Below, one piece after another: positions 17,407 to 26,474 of a stretch of DNA of 64,000 nt. Both the position numbers and the translations under genes were made by a program. The DNA is from Maratus speciosus. Taxonomy: Eukaryota > Arthropoda > Arachnida > Araneae > Salticidae. The notes under the pieces were generated by a model that saw only the letters and a list, made by a program, of their open reading frames with translations, did no database searches and was not told where the DNA came from. Position 1 is the stretch's first letter. Each line of letters opens with the position of its first letter. The stretch is from assembly GCA_963932465.1 (NCBI GenBank), contig CAWVRF010001079.1, positions 153,501 to 217,500 on the forward strand. The letters are read 5' to 3'.

Positions 17407-17578
17407 AAACTCTTACAAAATATCTGGAAGTATCGAGGAAATGATTGTTTTTCAAAAAATGTCTTTGAATGGGGAAAATTTTGAATCACTTGAGTATTTG
17501 TCAAATTATGCTATCGAGTTCCCCAATGAACCATTAACGAATCATGAGGAAGGCGAAGTAATTGTTGAAGAAAAATAA
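17375..17578 (+). pseudogene. Paralogue B, C-terminal part in shifted frame
   Basis: The frame reads NSYKISGSIEEMIVFQKMS, which aligns with NVYRISGEVLDFVGFLENK of the paralogue, so the coding frame changed between about 17375 and 17406. The acidic ending matches the acidic tail of the paralogue. The sequence does not show whether this is decay, a recoding site or an assembly error. Confidence 0.5.
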
Positions 17579-17599
17579 TATTTAAAAAAAAAAAAAAAA

Positions 17600-17642
<43 letters not shown>

Positions 17643-17648
17643 TTTACG

Positions 17649-17831
17649 TTATTTATTCGTTTTTGAATCATTAGATGCAAACAATTTCTTAAAATACTGC
17701 TTGTTGTACAGTACGAAGGAAAACACGCCAAAGCTTGCAATTGTAGAAGTTATAAGATACCGTTGCTGATAAACTAAGGTTAGGATCGCAACCAAGATCC
17801 CAACAGCGAGAACTAGTTTTACATAATTCAT
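17649..17831 (-). CDS. Small two-span membrane protein
   Basis: The product has 60 residues from the ATG at 17831, with hydrophobic segments VKLVLAVGILVAILTLVY and ITSTIASFGVFSFVLY and a basic, polar C-terminus. It lies alone between A/T tracts and a decayed gene. The family is not recognised. Confidence 0.5.
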   Translation of the reverse strand: MNYVKLVLAVGILVAILTLVYQQRYLITSTIASFGVFSFVLYNKQYFKKLFASNDSKTNK

Positions 17832-17885
17832 TCTCAATTACTTCTTTTGTTTTATTTTCCCAGTTTTCAAGTAAAGAAAGAAACC

Positions 17886-18083
17886 ATGTCTTTTCCAAAA
17901 TTATATGAATCTCCAGAAAAGTAACTCCCTATAGAGGATAGTGGAATAAGTAGACCGATTGCCGTAACAAATGTTGTAGATAAAAAAGATTGAGCTAGCA
18001 GAGATTGCCGAAGAGCTTGCTACGGTGAATTCCCAGCTGGGAAAGTATAATTATCAACTTATGCTAGCTATAGAAAAAACATA
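17886..18083 (+). pseudogene. Decayed small gene
   Basis: An ATG at 17886 opens a frame that meets TAA at 17922-17924. The same frame continues as plausible protein (PIEDSGISRPIAVTNVV) and then shifts near 17985 into KIELAEIAEELATVNSQL, a coiled-coil-like helix ending at a TAA. One nonsense codon and one frameshift in under 200 bases indicate a relic. Confidence 0.45.
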
Positions 18084-18243
18084 ATTCCAAATGCCTTTTC
18101 CCGTTTCCCAAATTCCAATACTAAAAAAAAAAAAAAAAAAAATTTTTTTTTTTTTTTTTTTTTTACTTATATATTATTCCCGTGTATAAAAGCTCTTGGT
18201 CTTAAATAAGCTTTAACCACGAAAAGTACATTTTCAAATCGCA

Positions 18244-19173
18244 ATGGATTTTTCGAATCCTTCTGGTCCATTTGTCTTTGAAACTAATGATGAGTTGAAT
18301 ATTTCCGATGATGATATTGATAATGATTTATCCGAGTTTGTGCAGTTATTAATTGGATATGACATGGATGTACCACGCACGTCAAATTCTCAAACTTTAC
18401 CTTGTACGGATGCCGATTCATTAGTCGAAACATATTTAATCAACGATATCCCCGATATCGTTCGGTCGTTCGAATATTTTACGAACGTCGGAAGCGATCC
18501 TTTAGTGGAACGAAATATTCAAGAACAGAGGCAAAGATTAGCGGAATTTATAAACCAATCCCCGTTTTTAAATGAAGTTTACAGAGATGAAATAGACGCT
18601 TCGCTAAACGAACCTTCACCGAAAAGACCCGTTCCAGATGACGTTTTCAAAGCGCTACCTATCGTAAAAATAGACCAAAAGTTAATTGATTTAAATGAAT
18701 CTTGTACCATTTGTACAGAAAAGTATTCCTTAAATGAAGACGTTTTACTTTTGTCATGCAACCATGCTTATCATAAGGATTGTATACAAAAATGGTTTCA
18801 AGAACAAAACATGTGTCCGATATGCAGAAAAAAAGTATCAGAGGACAGCGACCAACCTGGTTCAAATTCAAATGAATATGTCATGTTAGATTTAAATTAC
18901 AGTGGTTTACCTCATTCAAATTCAAATGAATTCGACATGTTTGATATGAATGACAGTGGTTTTCCCGATTCAAATTCGTACGAATTTGAGATGTTTGATA
19001 TGAATGACAGTGTTTTACTCGAATCAAATTCATACGAGAATGACATGTTGTATGATTTAAATGAGGAAAGTGGTATACCTGATTTAGGATATGAAATTTT
19101 ATCCGATGCAGTTTATAATTGTTTATTCGATGTAGTTAATACGAGTTTACCTAATCCAGTCTACGAGATGTGA
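18244..19173 (+). CDS. RING-H2 protein with Asn/Asp/Ser repeats
   Basis: The 309-residue product has a canonical RING-H2 near residues 157-200 (CTICTEKY, CNHAYHKDCI, CPICRKKV), which implies E3 ubiquitin ligase activity. Upstream is acidic, low-complexity sequence. Downstream are four imperfect repeats with the pattern SNSNEF-MFDMNDSG, likely a flexible interaction region. TATA-like sequences (cttatatatt, gtgtataaaag) lie at 18167-18193. The ubiquitin gene at 50102 is a possible partner. Confidence 0.8.
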   Translation: MDFSNPSGPFVFETNDELNISDDDIDNDLSEFVQLLIGYDMDVPRTSNSQTLPCTDADSLVETYLINDIPDIVRSFEYFTNVGSDPLVERNIQEQRQRLAEFINQSPFLNEVYRDEIDASLNEPSPKRPVPDDVFKALPIVKIDQKLIDLNESCTICTEKYSLNEDVLLLSCNHAYHKDCIQKWFQEQNMCPICRKKVSEDSDQPGSNSNEYVMLDLNYSGLPHSNSNEFDMFDMNDSGFPDSNSYEFEMFDMNDSVLLESNSYENDMLYDLNEESGIPDLGYEILSDAVYNCLFDVVNTSLPNPVYEM

Positions 19174-19312
19174 AAAAAAAAAAAATATATATATATATAT
19201 ATTTTTTTTTTTTCACGCTTCAAATTGGTATATTAACGGTGCGACCGTTCGCCTCCATCACCTTCTGGTTCTGTCTCGACACACTTTGACATCGTGTTAC
19301 GATTTTCTCATC

Positions 19313-20800
19313 ATGTCGCCGAGTCGAAACTGTAGAGATTCTAAATCTTTGGAAGCTTACACGAAAAGTCTCTCTGAAAATCCCGAATATTTCCCGTGTC
19401 CTCGTTGCGAAAGCGTTCTTTTACCCGAGCAATTCGAACATCATTTTTTTCACCGCCACGGATTGAACCCTCGAATCTGTTGCGTGTGGTGTCTCGGGAA
19501 ATTTTCTTGGAGCTGTAAGAAACAAAAGCCCGGACACGTCGATCACCTTCTTTCCTGTTTTCGCAAATTCACGAAATATGCGAGATTCGAAAATTCACCG
19601 CAAACATCCGACAGTCGCACGCCGCCCGTCCGACCCGGCCCCGTTCCTTTCGACACGAAACCCATGGCCGAGAAAAAATGCCCGTTGGATCGCGAGTTTC
19701 GTCGTCCGCCGCGCCGAGCTTTCGAGCCCGTCTGGCCCGTGCTTCTGGACCCGAATCCCCTGACGTTCGAAAGCGATTCTCTGAACACGGCCGTCGCCTG
19801 CGTCCGAAAATACCTGAAACTGGGAAATTCCGCCGAATGGTTTCACGCGACGGTGCACGTTCGCGCTTTTCCCGCTTTTCTGGAAGCCATGGACGCCGAC
19901 GAAGGACGAACTCGCACGCTGCCGTTTTCTTGCTGGTGCGAAGGCCGATATCCCGCGGAACCGCTTCACAGGCACGTGATCGTGGTTTCTTCTCCGCCCG
20001 GACATTTCGTGCGAGAAGTTTTAGAGAAATGCAGTTCCGGCGTCTGGTCGCGCGGAACGATGACGTGCGTGATCCGCAGACCCATCGAATCGGCCATGGA
20101 CCTGGTGCGCACGATCGGCGATCTCTGTCGACGAGAATCCGCGTGCAGTTTCTCTTCGGAACGCGATAAAATAAAATTTCCCGAAATACGCAACCGTTTC
20201 TATTTGTTCCAGAGCCTTCCGAGAGATTACGCGTTGCCGCTCGTCATGCAATGGGAAAACGGTCTCTTGGAATTTTTAAACGAAAGCTTCGGGAATTTGC
20301 AACGGGTCGATCTGCTCAGATCCATCACGAATCTTTTCGAACGCAAACGGCAATTCGAAATCAGAGAGATTCCCGGCGTCGATCTCGACACGGTCCTCCC
20401 GGTCTCCGCGGGCTTCGAGCCTTGTCGGCACGAAACCGCGTTCTTTTTACACGTCACCAGGGGTCGAAAACTCTTTTTCGAACGCAACCCGGATCTAGAA
20501 AAATTGAAACGGAGAGAATGGTTGAAAAGACAAGCCGAAAAGGGTAATCTTTTTTTCCATTGCATCCTGGGGCCGGAAAAGTGGATCCGACAGGGTCAGA
20601 TTCCCGGTTTCGATCGGGGACTGGAATCGACTCGTTCGAAAGAAACTCGCCGAAAAAATCAAGTGGCCGACTGTAAAAGAAAACGCGAGGAACGGGAAAT
20701 CCAATCTCTGCCGCAGAAAACTGGCAAAGAAGAAATTGAGAAAATCGAACCGGAAAACGAAAGACCCGCCGGCGTGAAAAAGGGGCGAATGTCACGTTGA
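19313..20800 (+). CDS. Zinc-finger protein with HxH motif; possible HUH-like fold
   Basis: The 495-residue product begins with cysteine/histidine pairs (CPRCESV, HHFFHRHG, CCVWC, CKKQKPGH) resembling one or two zinc fingers. Near residues 180-230 a strand (FHATVHVRAF) is followed by LHRHVIVVSSPPG. That layout resembles motifs of HUH endonucleases (a beta strand, then H-x-H in a second strand). The resemblance is weak because the middle position is Arg. The C-terminus is highly charged. I chose the ATG at 19313 for its Kozak context. Alternatively it is an unrelated nucleic-acid-binding protein. Confidence 0.55.
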   Translation: MSPSRNCRDSKSLEAYTKSLSENPEYFPCPRCESVLLPEQFEHHFFHRHGLNPRICCVWCLGKFSWSCKKQKPGHVDHLLSCFRKFTKYARFENSPQTSDSRTPPVRPGPVPFDTKPMAEKKCPLDREFRRPPRRAFEPVWPVLLDPNPLTFESDSLNTAVACVRKYLKLGNSAEWFHATVHVRAFPAFLEAMDADEGRTRTLPFSCWCEGRYPAEPLHRHVIVVSSPPGHFVREVLEKCSSGVWSRGTMTCVIRRPIESAMDLVRTIGDLCRRESACSFSSERDKIKFPEIRNRFYLFQSLPRDYALPLVMQWENGLLEFLNESFGNLQRVDLLRSITNLFERKRQFEIREIPGVDLDTVLPVSAGFEPCRHETAFFLHVTRGRKLFFERNPDLEKLKRREWLKRQAEKGNLFFHCILGPEKWIRQGQIPGFDRGLESTRSKETRRKNQVADCKRKREEREIQSLPQKTGKEEIEKIEPENERPAGVKKGRMSR

Positions 20801-20897
20801 GTCGCTTTAAAAATGTATCAAATTGTTCATTAAAAATCGACGAGTATAACCACGGAAAAGTATTTAAAAATTTCTTCAACAAATGTTCACCCCCTTG

Positions 20898-20898
<1 letters not shown>
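20801..20898. other. Short intergenic stretch
   Basis: I see no gene or clear signal between the stop and the A tract. Confidence 0.5.
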
Positions 20899-20929
<31 letters not shown>

Positions 20930-20946
20930 TTTTTTTTTTTTTTTTT

Positions 20947-21090
20947 AACGTTGGAGATTTATATACTTTACACTTTTGAATCTTAGTTAAATTTATTGTA
21001 GCATTCTGGACTTGTAAAATATTTCAATCTTGTTTCGCGTTCTGAACTTGTAAAAATTTTCGAACAAATTTCCTAGTCATAGAAACCCCC
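20947..21090 (-). repeat. R2 repeat element, inverted copy
   Basis: This is the reverse orientation of the 59460-59648 module. It runs from ggagatttatatacttta through cttagttaaatttattg and two acttgtaaaa cores to cctagtcatagaaa. Confidence 0.75.
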
Positions 21091-21131
21091 CCCCCCCAAA
21101 AAAAAAAAAAAAAAATTTTTTTTTTTTTTTT

Positions 21132-21330
21132 GAGTTTTTCTTCCACGCGTTTCGAGAATCGAGTTCAAGTTTTCTCACGCAATATCTCTGGAAGGTTACG
21201 CAATCCCGGGGTATAAATACAGGTGTGCGAGCCACATTCGTTCATTTCATCGTTGGTGCCAAAGGAGTTGCTACCAGAAGTTCTGCTGGACGGAAGATGG
21301 ACTCGTGGGTAAGTCGATTTCTGATTATTT
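21132..21330 (+). promoter_or_regulatory. R3 module: TATA promoter, mini-exon and splice-donor-like site (copy 1)
   Basis: TATAAATA at 21212-21219 is followed by a GC-richer leader and an ATG at 21297. After four codons (M-D-S-W) comes GTAAGT at 21309-21314, a consensus 5' splice site. A near-identical copy lies at 31232-31420 and encodes M-N-S-W with a synonymous serine change. R1 units lie directly downstream, and in this orientation they present repeated ttttcag acceptor-like sites. A spliced leader transcript is my inference. Confidence 0.55.
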
Positions 21331-21384
21331 CTTTAATCGTACTTTTTCATTAATCGTAGTTTTTTCGAACAGATTGGAAATTTT

Positions 21385-21566
21385 TACCTCGCGCTCTGGA
21401 CTTGTAATTTTTTTCAGTTTTGCCTCGCAGTCTGGACTTGTAAAAATTTTCAGTTTTGATCTCGCAGTCTGGACTTGTAAAAATTTTCAGTTTTGATCTC
21501 GCAGTCTGGACTTGTAAAAATTTTCAAAGAAATCTTTTCGAAAAAAATTTCATCATTACCCTCTAG
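21385..21566 (-). repeat. R1 repeat element, inverted copy downstream of R3
   Basis: About four 37-bp units read ctcgcagtctggacttgtaa, ending in the R1 flank (tcatcattaccctctag) before an A/T tract. Confidence 0.8.
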
Positions 21567-21600
21567 TAAAAAAAAAAAAAAATTTTTTTTTTTTTTTTAA

Positions 21601-21745
21601 CGTTGGAGATTTATATACTTTACACTTTTGAATCTTAGTTACATTTATTGTACCATTCTGGACTTGTAAAATATTTCAATCTTGTTTCGAGTTCTGAACT
21701 TGTAAAAATTTTCGAACAAATTTCCTAGTCATAGAAATCATACAA
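21601..21745 (-). repeat. R2 repeat element, second inverted copy
   Basis: This copy is nearly identical to 20947-21090, with a few substitutions (ttagttacatttattg; gtttcgagttctg). Confidence 0.75.
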
Positions 21746-21779
21746 AAAAAAAAAAAAAAATTTTTTTTTTTTTTTTTTT

Positions 21780-22169
21780 TTACATTTTATATTTGGACCC
21801 GAATAAAATTCTATCAGAGTCTACCTGCATATGACTTTTCATTTTCGCATTTTTACACGATTGTCGAAAGGCTTCGAACGTGGCGTTCTTTTTACCGATC
21901 CACCATTCGACGACCCTTTTCCATTTAATCAAGTACGTTTGATGCTTCTTAGTAAATAATTTTCGCAACGACTCGTAGTCTTCTAAAATATTTAAATCTT
22001 TCAGACATTCTCGTCGTTTACCCAAGTCCTCGTTAAACCATCCCAGGAGATCCGACACTTTTAGATCCGTAAACATCATTATATATACGAGCATACTCAA
22101 TTCTTCGGTCGTTTTTCGAAAACGAACCTTGTCGTATATTATTTTCAAATCTCTGAGTGAAAATTGCAT
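21780..22169 (-). CDS. Hypothetical helical protein, 129 residues
   Basis: The product is almost wholly helical in appearance: SLRDLKIIYDKV, EELSMLVYIMMFTD, then a KRRECLKDLNILEDYESL stretch. The arrangement loosely recalls a death-effector fold, and the neighbouring frame at 22719-23225 starts with a similar SLRDLYGLLRRI. I regard that as a weak hint only. It is divergent from the 22188 gene, with 18 bases between start codons. Confidence 0.5.
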   Translation of the reverse strand: MQFSLRDLKIIYDKVRFRKTTEELSMLVYIMMFTDLKVSDLLGWFNEDLGKRRECLKDLNILEDYESLRKLFTKKHQTYLIKWKRVVEWWIGKKNATFEAFRQSCKNAKMKSHMQVDSDRILFGSKYKM

Positions 22170-22187
22170 CCTTGTTCTCTTTCCGGG

Positions 22188-22718
22188 ATGATTTTCTTAG
22201 CGCGACGTTTGATGGAACGTACGCGTGAGATGAGACCCGATCTCTTCGAAGCCATCATGAGAAAAATAACGCCGCACAAATTGGACGCGGTGCTGTGCTT
22301 GATGGAAGGTCATCTGCGCCGCTATGATTTGCAAGTTTTCGAAGAAAATCGAGAAGCCGTACCAGAGTTCGTGTGGGCCGTCGTCAAACACATGCGATTT
22401 CCACAACCCGGAACCTCGCAAGGAATCTGTCAGGCCTGCCGCGCGTCGAAATCCGACACTCAAGCCGCGTTGGACAGTAAACACAACTCGTCGTCTTCCG
22501 ATTCCAGATCGGAATTTAACGTCGAAAGGAACGTCTTGCACGAACTGGCGTTGTTTTCTACTCAAAAACAGGTATTCGAATTTTCCAACAGACGTCGATA
22601 CGCGAGCGTTTATACGGATTGCCCCGTCGAAAAGTTGATGAATCTGTTACCCGAAGCCTGCCATCTGGTACCGCATGCCGAACGTAACAAAGGTAGAAAT
22701 TCGGATTGGAAATTTTAG
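22188..22718 (+). CDS. Hypothetical protein, first part, in frame with 22719-23225
   Basis: The product has 176 residues from the ATG at 22188. It includes CQACRAS and a serine-rich linker, then a globular end. The TAG at 22716-22718 is in frame with a long open frame that lacks an ATG near its beginning, so the two are probably one gene. GTAGAAAT at 22693 and TTATAG ending at 22746 would delimit an AT-rich 54-base segment that contains the stop and keeps the frame, so a tiny intron is possible. Readthrough or a nonsense mutation are the alternatives. Confidence 0.55.
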   Translation: MIFLARRLMERTREMRPDLFEAIMRKITPHKLDAVLCLMEGHLRRYDLQVFEENREAVPEFVWAVVKHMRFPQPGTSQGICQACRASKSDTQAALDSKHNSSSSDSRSEFNVERNVLHELALFSTQKQVFEFSNRRRYASVYTDCPVEKLMNLLPEACHLVPHAERNKGRNSDWKF

Positions 22719-23225
22719 TATTTGAGTACTTTTAAATATATTATAGTCGAAGACCGAGGTTCCGTCAAAATTCTGTATCTGTCGCTCAGAGATCTGTACG
22801 GTTTGTTACGCAGGATCACTCCGAACGAAATCGTGGCGTTTTCGGACGTCCGCAACCTGTTTCAAAAATGCGGAATCGTCAGCCATTTTTTCAACATGAT
22901 CGAGATCGTAGAAAGACAACTGTTTATCAACGACGATTCTGCGTACGAAAAAGACGTTTTGACTTTGATGAAATATCAATGTCGAAGCGGAAAACCTCTA
23001 CCGTTGACTCGGGACGGATTGGCGAAAAATCCCGACAGGACTCAGATAGAAGTGGTGAGTTTCGAAGCGGTGAAGAAAAATTTAGGTAAATTCAGTACGG
23101 GTGAATTTAGAAATAAATGGTTTGACGGCCTATCTGCTTCGGCCGATAGAATGTTTTTCGGTCAAATGCCTTGCGAGGGTGACGGTTATAGTTTTGCCGT
23201 GAGGCCGAAAAGCAGGATAAAATGA
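22719..23225 (+). CDS. Hypothetical protein, second part
   Basis: The frame is open from just after the TAG at 22716 to the stop at 23223 and has no early ATG; the first is about 57 codons in. It reads LSLRDLYGLLRRITPNEI and then further helices, followed by a basic C-terminus. See the 22188 entry for how the two parts may be joined. The family is not recognised. Confidence 0.5.
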   Translation, partial: YLSTFKYIIVEDRGSVKILYLSLRDLYGLLRRITPNEIVAFSDVRNLFQKCGIVSHFFNMIEIVERQLFINDDSAYEKDVLTLMKYQCRSGKPLPLTRDGLAKNPDRTQIEVVSFEAVKKNLGKFSTGEFRNKWFDGLSASADRMFFGQMPCEGDGYSFAVRPKSRIK

Positions 23226-23385
23226 TTAAAAAATGTAACAAACTCGATCGTCGAATAAATTTGTGCAAGTCCAGAAAACCTCGGTAATCTTTTTGAAAAA
23301 AATTCTTTTGTAATATAAAAAAAGAAAAAAAAAAAATTTTTTTTTTTTTTTTTTTTGTAAATGATATTTGGCTTATTAAAAGCGG

Positions 23386-23448
23386 ACGGTTGGTTCTGAT
23401 CGCGTAGTACAATTCAGATTTCGCTCGACGAACAGTTTCAAGCTAACC
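23386..23448 (-). pseudogene. Fragment of the 24810-25262 gene
   Basis: The bases ggttctgatcgcgtagta and the following gacgaacagtttcaagcta match ggttccgaccgcgtagta and gacgaacagttccaagcta at 24953-25013 with a few changes and a short deletion. On the minus strand the fragment reads YYAIRTNRPLLISQ against YYAVGTDGTLLISR. It is a relic of a partial duplication. Confidence 0.6.
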
Positions 23449-23464
23449 ATTTTTGTTGTCTGAA

Positions 23465-24514
23465 ATGGATTTGATGATATATAGAGATATTAATGACTTT
23501 TATGACTTTTATGAATCGGAACTAGAAAACTTAGATTCATTGCGAAATGCATTTAAAGATTTATTAGTTTCAACTAAATATGATAAATTGTTAAATAATT
23601 TATTAGAATCTGAAATAGAAAAGGAAATTATATTCCAAGATACCACATATGATCTAATTATCGGTATAACAAATCTATATAATATACATCCAATTATAAA
23701 AAATCTTATAATTTTATTTTACATGTCTAAAGAATATGAAGAATGTGATGTTAAAATGTTTTTTGAACTTTCTTTAAGAAAATACATGGGTTTTTATTTA
23801 AAACACGAGTCATTTGAATTAGATTGTAATTGTCTAAAAACTTTTATATCAAATGATTTAATTGTATTGAATGATTCCGTAAACACTACTATTAATTATT
23901 TAATAAGTATATTTAATAAACATCATTTTCCTCGAAAATGTTTAGAAAAAGAGTATTCGGAAACATTATCTGTATTTAATATTATCGATTATAATAATAA
24001 AAAAATACTAAATATATGTTCAGGAAATGCATGTGGTATACATCTTCTTGACTGTAAAATGACTTGCCTTGATTTAAATAAATATATGGGTATCAATCTA
24101 CTAAATAAAATGAATATCTGTGATTTTATAGAATGCAATATACATGATAAAATTTTTGAATCCATATCATCCATATTTAATATATGGATAGCTATACATG
24201 CTTGTAAAAATTTATCTGTAAGAATCGTGGAAACCTTTATTAAACATGGTCCTGAATCTTCAATGTTATGTTTGGTACCTTGTTGTACTTTGTCAAAACC
24301 AAAATATAAATTATTATTACCTGATTTTATACATGAGAGGCTATTCAAAGCTCATTATTCCGTTCCTATAAAAAAACATCCGTTAAGACAACTTTTCTGT
24401 ACTGTTCTCCATATCGAATATCTATCAATTTTATGTGTAGATTTAAAGTTTAAAATAAAAACTCTAAGAAATATGAAATCAGAAAAAAATAAGATTTTAA
24501 TCATATATAAATAA
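23465..24514 (+). CDS. SAM-dependent methyltransferase-like protein
   Basis: The product has 349 residues from the ATG at 23465. A glycine-containing loop (ILNICSGNACGIHLL) is followed by a strand ending in an acidic residue (MTCLDLNKY), then WIAIHACKNLS and MLCLVPCC. This order resembles the Methyltransf_32 type of class I methyltransferases, whose motifs include an aCG or HaC strand and a VPCC ending. The substrate is unknown. The gene is one of the most AT-rich in the window, suggesting a separate origin. Confidence 0.55.
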   Translation: MDLMIYRDINDFYDFYESELENLDSLRNAFKDLLVSTKYDKLLNNLLESEIEKEIIFQDTTYDLIIGITNLYNIHPIIKNLIILFYMSKEYEECDVKMFFELSLRKYMGFYLKHESFELDCNCLKTFISNDLIVLNDSVNTTINYLISIFNKHHFPRKCLEKEYSETLSVFNIIDYNNKKILNICSGNACGIHLLDCKMTCLDLNKYMGINLLNKMNICDFIECNIHDKIFESISSIFNIWIAIHACKNLSVRIVETFIKHGPESSMLCLVPCCTLSKPKYKLLLPDFIHERLFKAHYSVPIKKHPLRQLFCTVLHIEYLSILCVDLKFKIKTLRNMKSEKNKILIIYK

Positions 24515-24542
24515 TATTTCAAAAAAAAAAAAAAAAAAAAAA

Positions 24543-24766
24543 GCCTCTGATCAATTTTGACACATACATCTGCTGCATACTCTAATGCTGTATAAACAGT
24601 GTCATAATTAGATGGTGGTGCATTGATGAAAGGAAGCGGAATAACCTATGTCTTTACATACTTGTCATGTTTTGTTATTGATTGTATAAATACATTCCAT
24701 TCAGGGACACCAGTAAGATTCTTTTCCTTTGCATACATCCATAAAGTGTCACAGGTGTTTTGAAAA
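24543..24766 (-). pseudogene. Fragment of a foreign, host-like coding sequence
   Basis: The minus strand reads about 75 codons of plausible protein with one TAG in the middle: a TLWMYAKEKNLTGVPEW stretch before it and IPLPFINAPPSNYDTVYTAL after it. The LPFINAPP-YDT-YTAL pattern resembles a family of uncharacterised metazoan, often multicopy, proteins. There is no start or end. The left flank is an A run without its T partner, unlike all other boundaries. I infer a captured host or transposon fragment. Confidence 0.45.
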
Positions 24767-24774
24767 AAAAAAAA

Positions 24775-24809
<35 letters not shown>

Positions 24810-24816
<7 letters not shown>

Positions 24817-25262
24817 CGTCCTTTATCAATCCAAACGATAGTCGGTTTGTTGCAATACAATCTGGATGTTCCGCACAGCACGTCGACCGTACTTTCGTGT
24901 ATCGCGATCGATTCGTTTGGGTTTTCCCGGCTGATCAACAGCGTGCCGTCGGTTCCGACCGCGTAGTAAAATTCGGATTTCGCGGGTCGCACGACGAACA
25001 GTTCCAAGCTAGCCTTTTTTTCTTCTCGTCGGTATCGCGACCAAGCGATACAGTTCGACCACTCGTCCGGATTCGCTATTTCGTCTACGGCGAAAGTGAT
25101 AATCGACTCGACGTATTCGGCCTTTTCTTTTTCTCGGGCGCGTCCCGCATACAAGGAATACAAATCGAACAGATATGACTTGGCGACTCTGGAGCAAATC
25201 AAGAGGGTATATTCCGCGCTCGTTCCGTCAGGCTCGACGAGAATCAGCGTGACGATCTTCAT
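24810..25262 (-). CDS. Hypothetical protein, 150 residues
   Basis: I chose the ATG at 25262; it is divergent from the helicase with nine bases between the start codons. The product looks alpha/beta: KIVTLILVEPDG, then helices, then FYYAVGTDGTLLISRENPNE and ESTVDVLCGTSRLYC. The family is not recognised. A fragment of the gene is duplicated at 23386-23448. The longer open frame upstream on this strand is only the shadow of the helicase. Confidence 0.6.
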
Positions 25263-25271
25263 CGGGCAACG

Positions 25272-26474
25272 ATGGCATCCGCGCATGCTGTATCCTCCGA
25301 AATACAGATCGACAAGGTGGGGCTCAGTAAACATTACTTGACTTTGACGAAATGTCAACGCGGTTTCGTCGGACTCTTGATCGATTGGATAAAGAGGCCT
25401 CGTAAATTGCTGGTCGTGGTTTCTGGCGGGCCCGGAACCGGAAAATCGTACGCGGTCAAAAACACTCTGGATTGCGTCAGAGCGGTACAACTGAGGATGA
25501 GTTTCACGGCTCGAAGCGCCGCGGCCATCGGGGGGCGAACCATTCATTCGACCCTCGGCTTGAAACCGGACGACTTGGCCGATCTGGAAAGGTCGCTGGC
25601 AAACGAAACGGACTTGCTGAAATCCATCGAGCAGAGTCGCGAAATCGCATCGTCGTTTCGTTGCAACGTTCGTCCTCGCGTGATCGTCGTGGACGAAATA
25701 TCCATGGTCAAAGCGTGGTTTATATATTGGTTGATCGATTATTTCATGAACGGAACCGATTCGCCCCTCTTTTTCGTTTGTATGGGGGATCCGCATCAAC
25801 TCGCTCCGATCAAATCCATTCACAATTTATTCTCCATCACCTTCTCGGAAACGAAATACGAAATTCGTAAAATTCATTTGACCGAAAGCAAAAGATTCGA
25901 GCCCGAATACGGAAAACTGATAAACGCTTTACGTAAATTCGTCGACGAAAACGACGCGACGGGCATGTTCGATCTCGTGCGCAAATGTTTTCCCGTGGTG
26001 GAAGATATCGATCATCTTTTACTGACGCGGGCAGACAGGGCCATGGCTTGCAAGAAGGAAACCGTCAAAACGTACAATAAATTTTACTTGAAAAGTAAGA
26101 TCGGCGGTCCCGAAATTCTAATTCCTCCAGATCTCGTCTTGAAACCGGGCTGTTTGGTTTTCGTGACAAAAAACGGTTGTTCGCAGGTCAATAACGGAAC
26201 CCAACTGGTTTTCCGGAATTACATTCGCGACGAAGACGTCGCGATGTGCAGAGACCCGAAGACAAATTCGGAAATAAAAGTAAGAAGGGATTATTTTAAT
26301 GAAAAATTTCCCTTGGAATTGGGATTTGCCGGTACGATCCATAAATATCAAGGCGATACCATCGACGAATCTAAAATTGTAATTAATTTCAACGAAAATA
26401 AGAATCCGAATCTGGTGTATACGGCTCTGAGCCGCGTCAGGCAAATGGAACAGATATTGGCAATAGAATTATAA
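25272..26474 (+). CDS. SF1B DNA helicase, Pif1/RecD type
   Basis: This is an ATP-dependent 5'-3' DNA helicase, by family. The 400-residue product has Walker A GGPGTGKS at residues 52-59, Walker B VIVVDEIS near 138-145, a motif III-like MGDPHQLAPI, and the C-terminal GFAGTIHKYQGDT and VYTALSRVR motifs of the RecD/Pif1 group. It lacks the large N-terminal extension of cellular Pif1. Nudiviruses and some baculoviruses carry a comparable second helicase besides the main replicative one, which is not in this window. Confidence 0.9.
   Translation: MASAHAVSSEIQIDKVGLSKHYLTLTKCQRGFVGLLIDWIKRPRKLLVVVSGGPGTGKSYAVKNTLDCVRAVQLRMSFTARSAAAIGGRTIHSTLGLKPDDLADLERSLANETDLLKSIEQSREIASSFRCNVRPRVIVVDEISMVKAWFIYWLIDYFMNGTDSPLFFVCMGDPHQLAPIKSIHNLFSITFSETKYEIRKIHLTESKRFEPEYGKLINALRKFVDENDATGMFDLVRKCFPVVEDIDHLLLTRADRAMACKKETVKTYNKFYLKSKIGGPEILIPPDLVLKPGCLVFVTKNGCSQVNNGTQLVFRNYIRDEDVAMCRDPKTNSEIKVRRDYFNEKFPLELGFAGTIHKYQGDTIDESKIVINFNENKNPNLVYTALSRVRQMEQILAIEL

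Noticed and set aside
24810..25823. Long minus-strand frame of 337 residues
   Set aside because: The part above 25262 mirrors the helicase gene; only 24810-25262 is kept.
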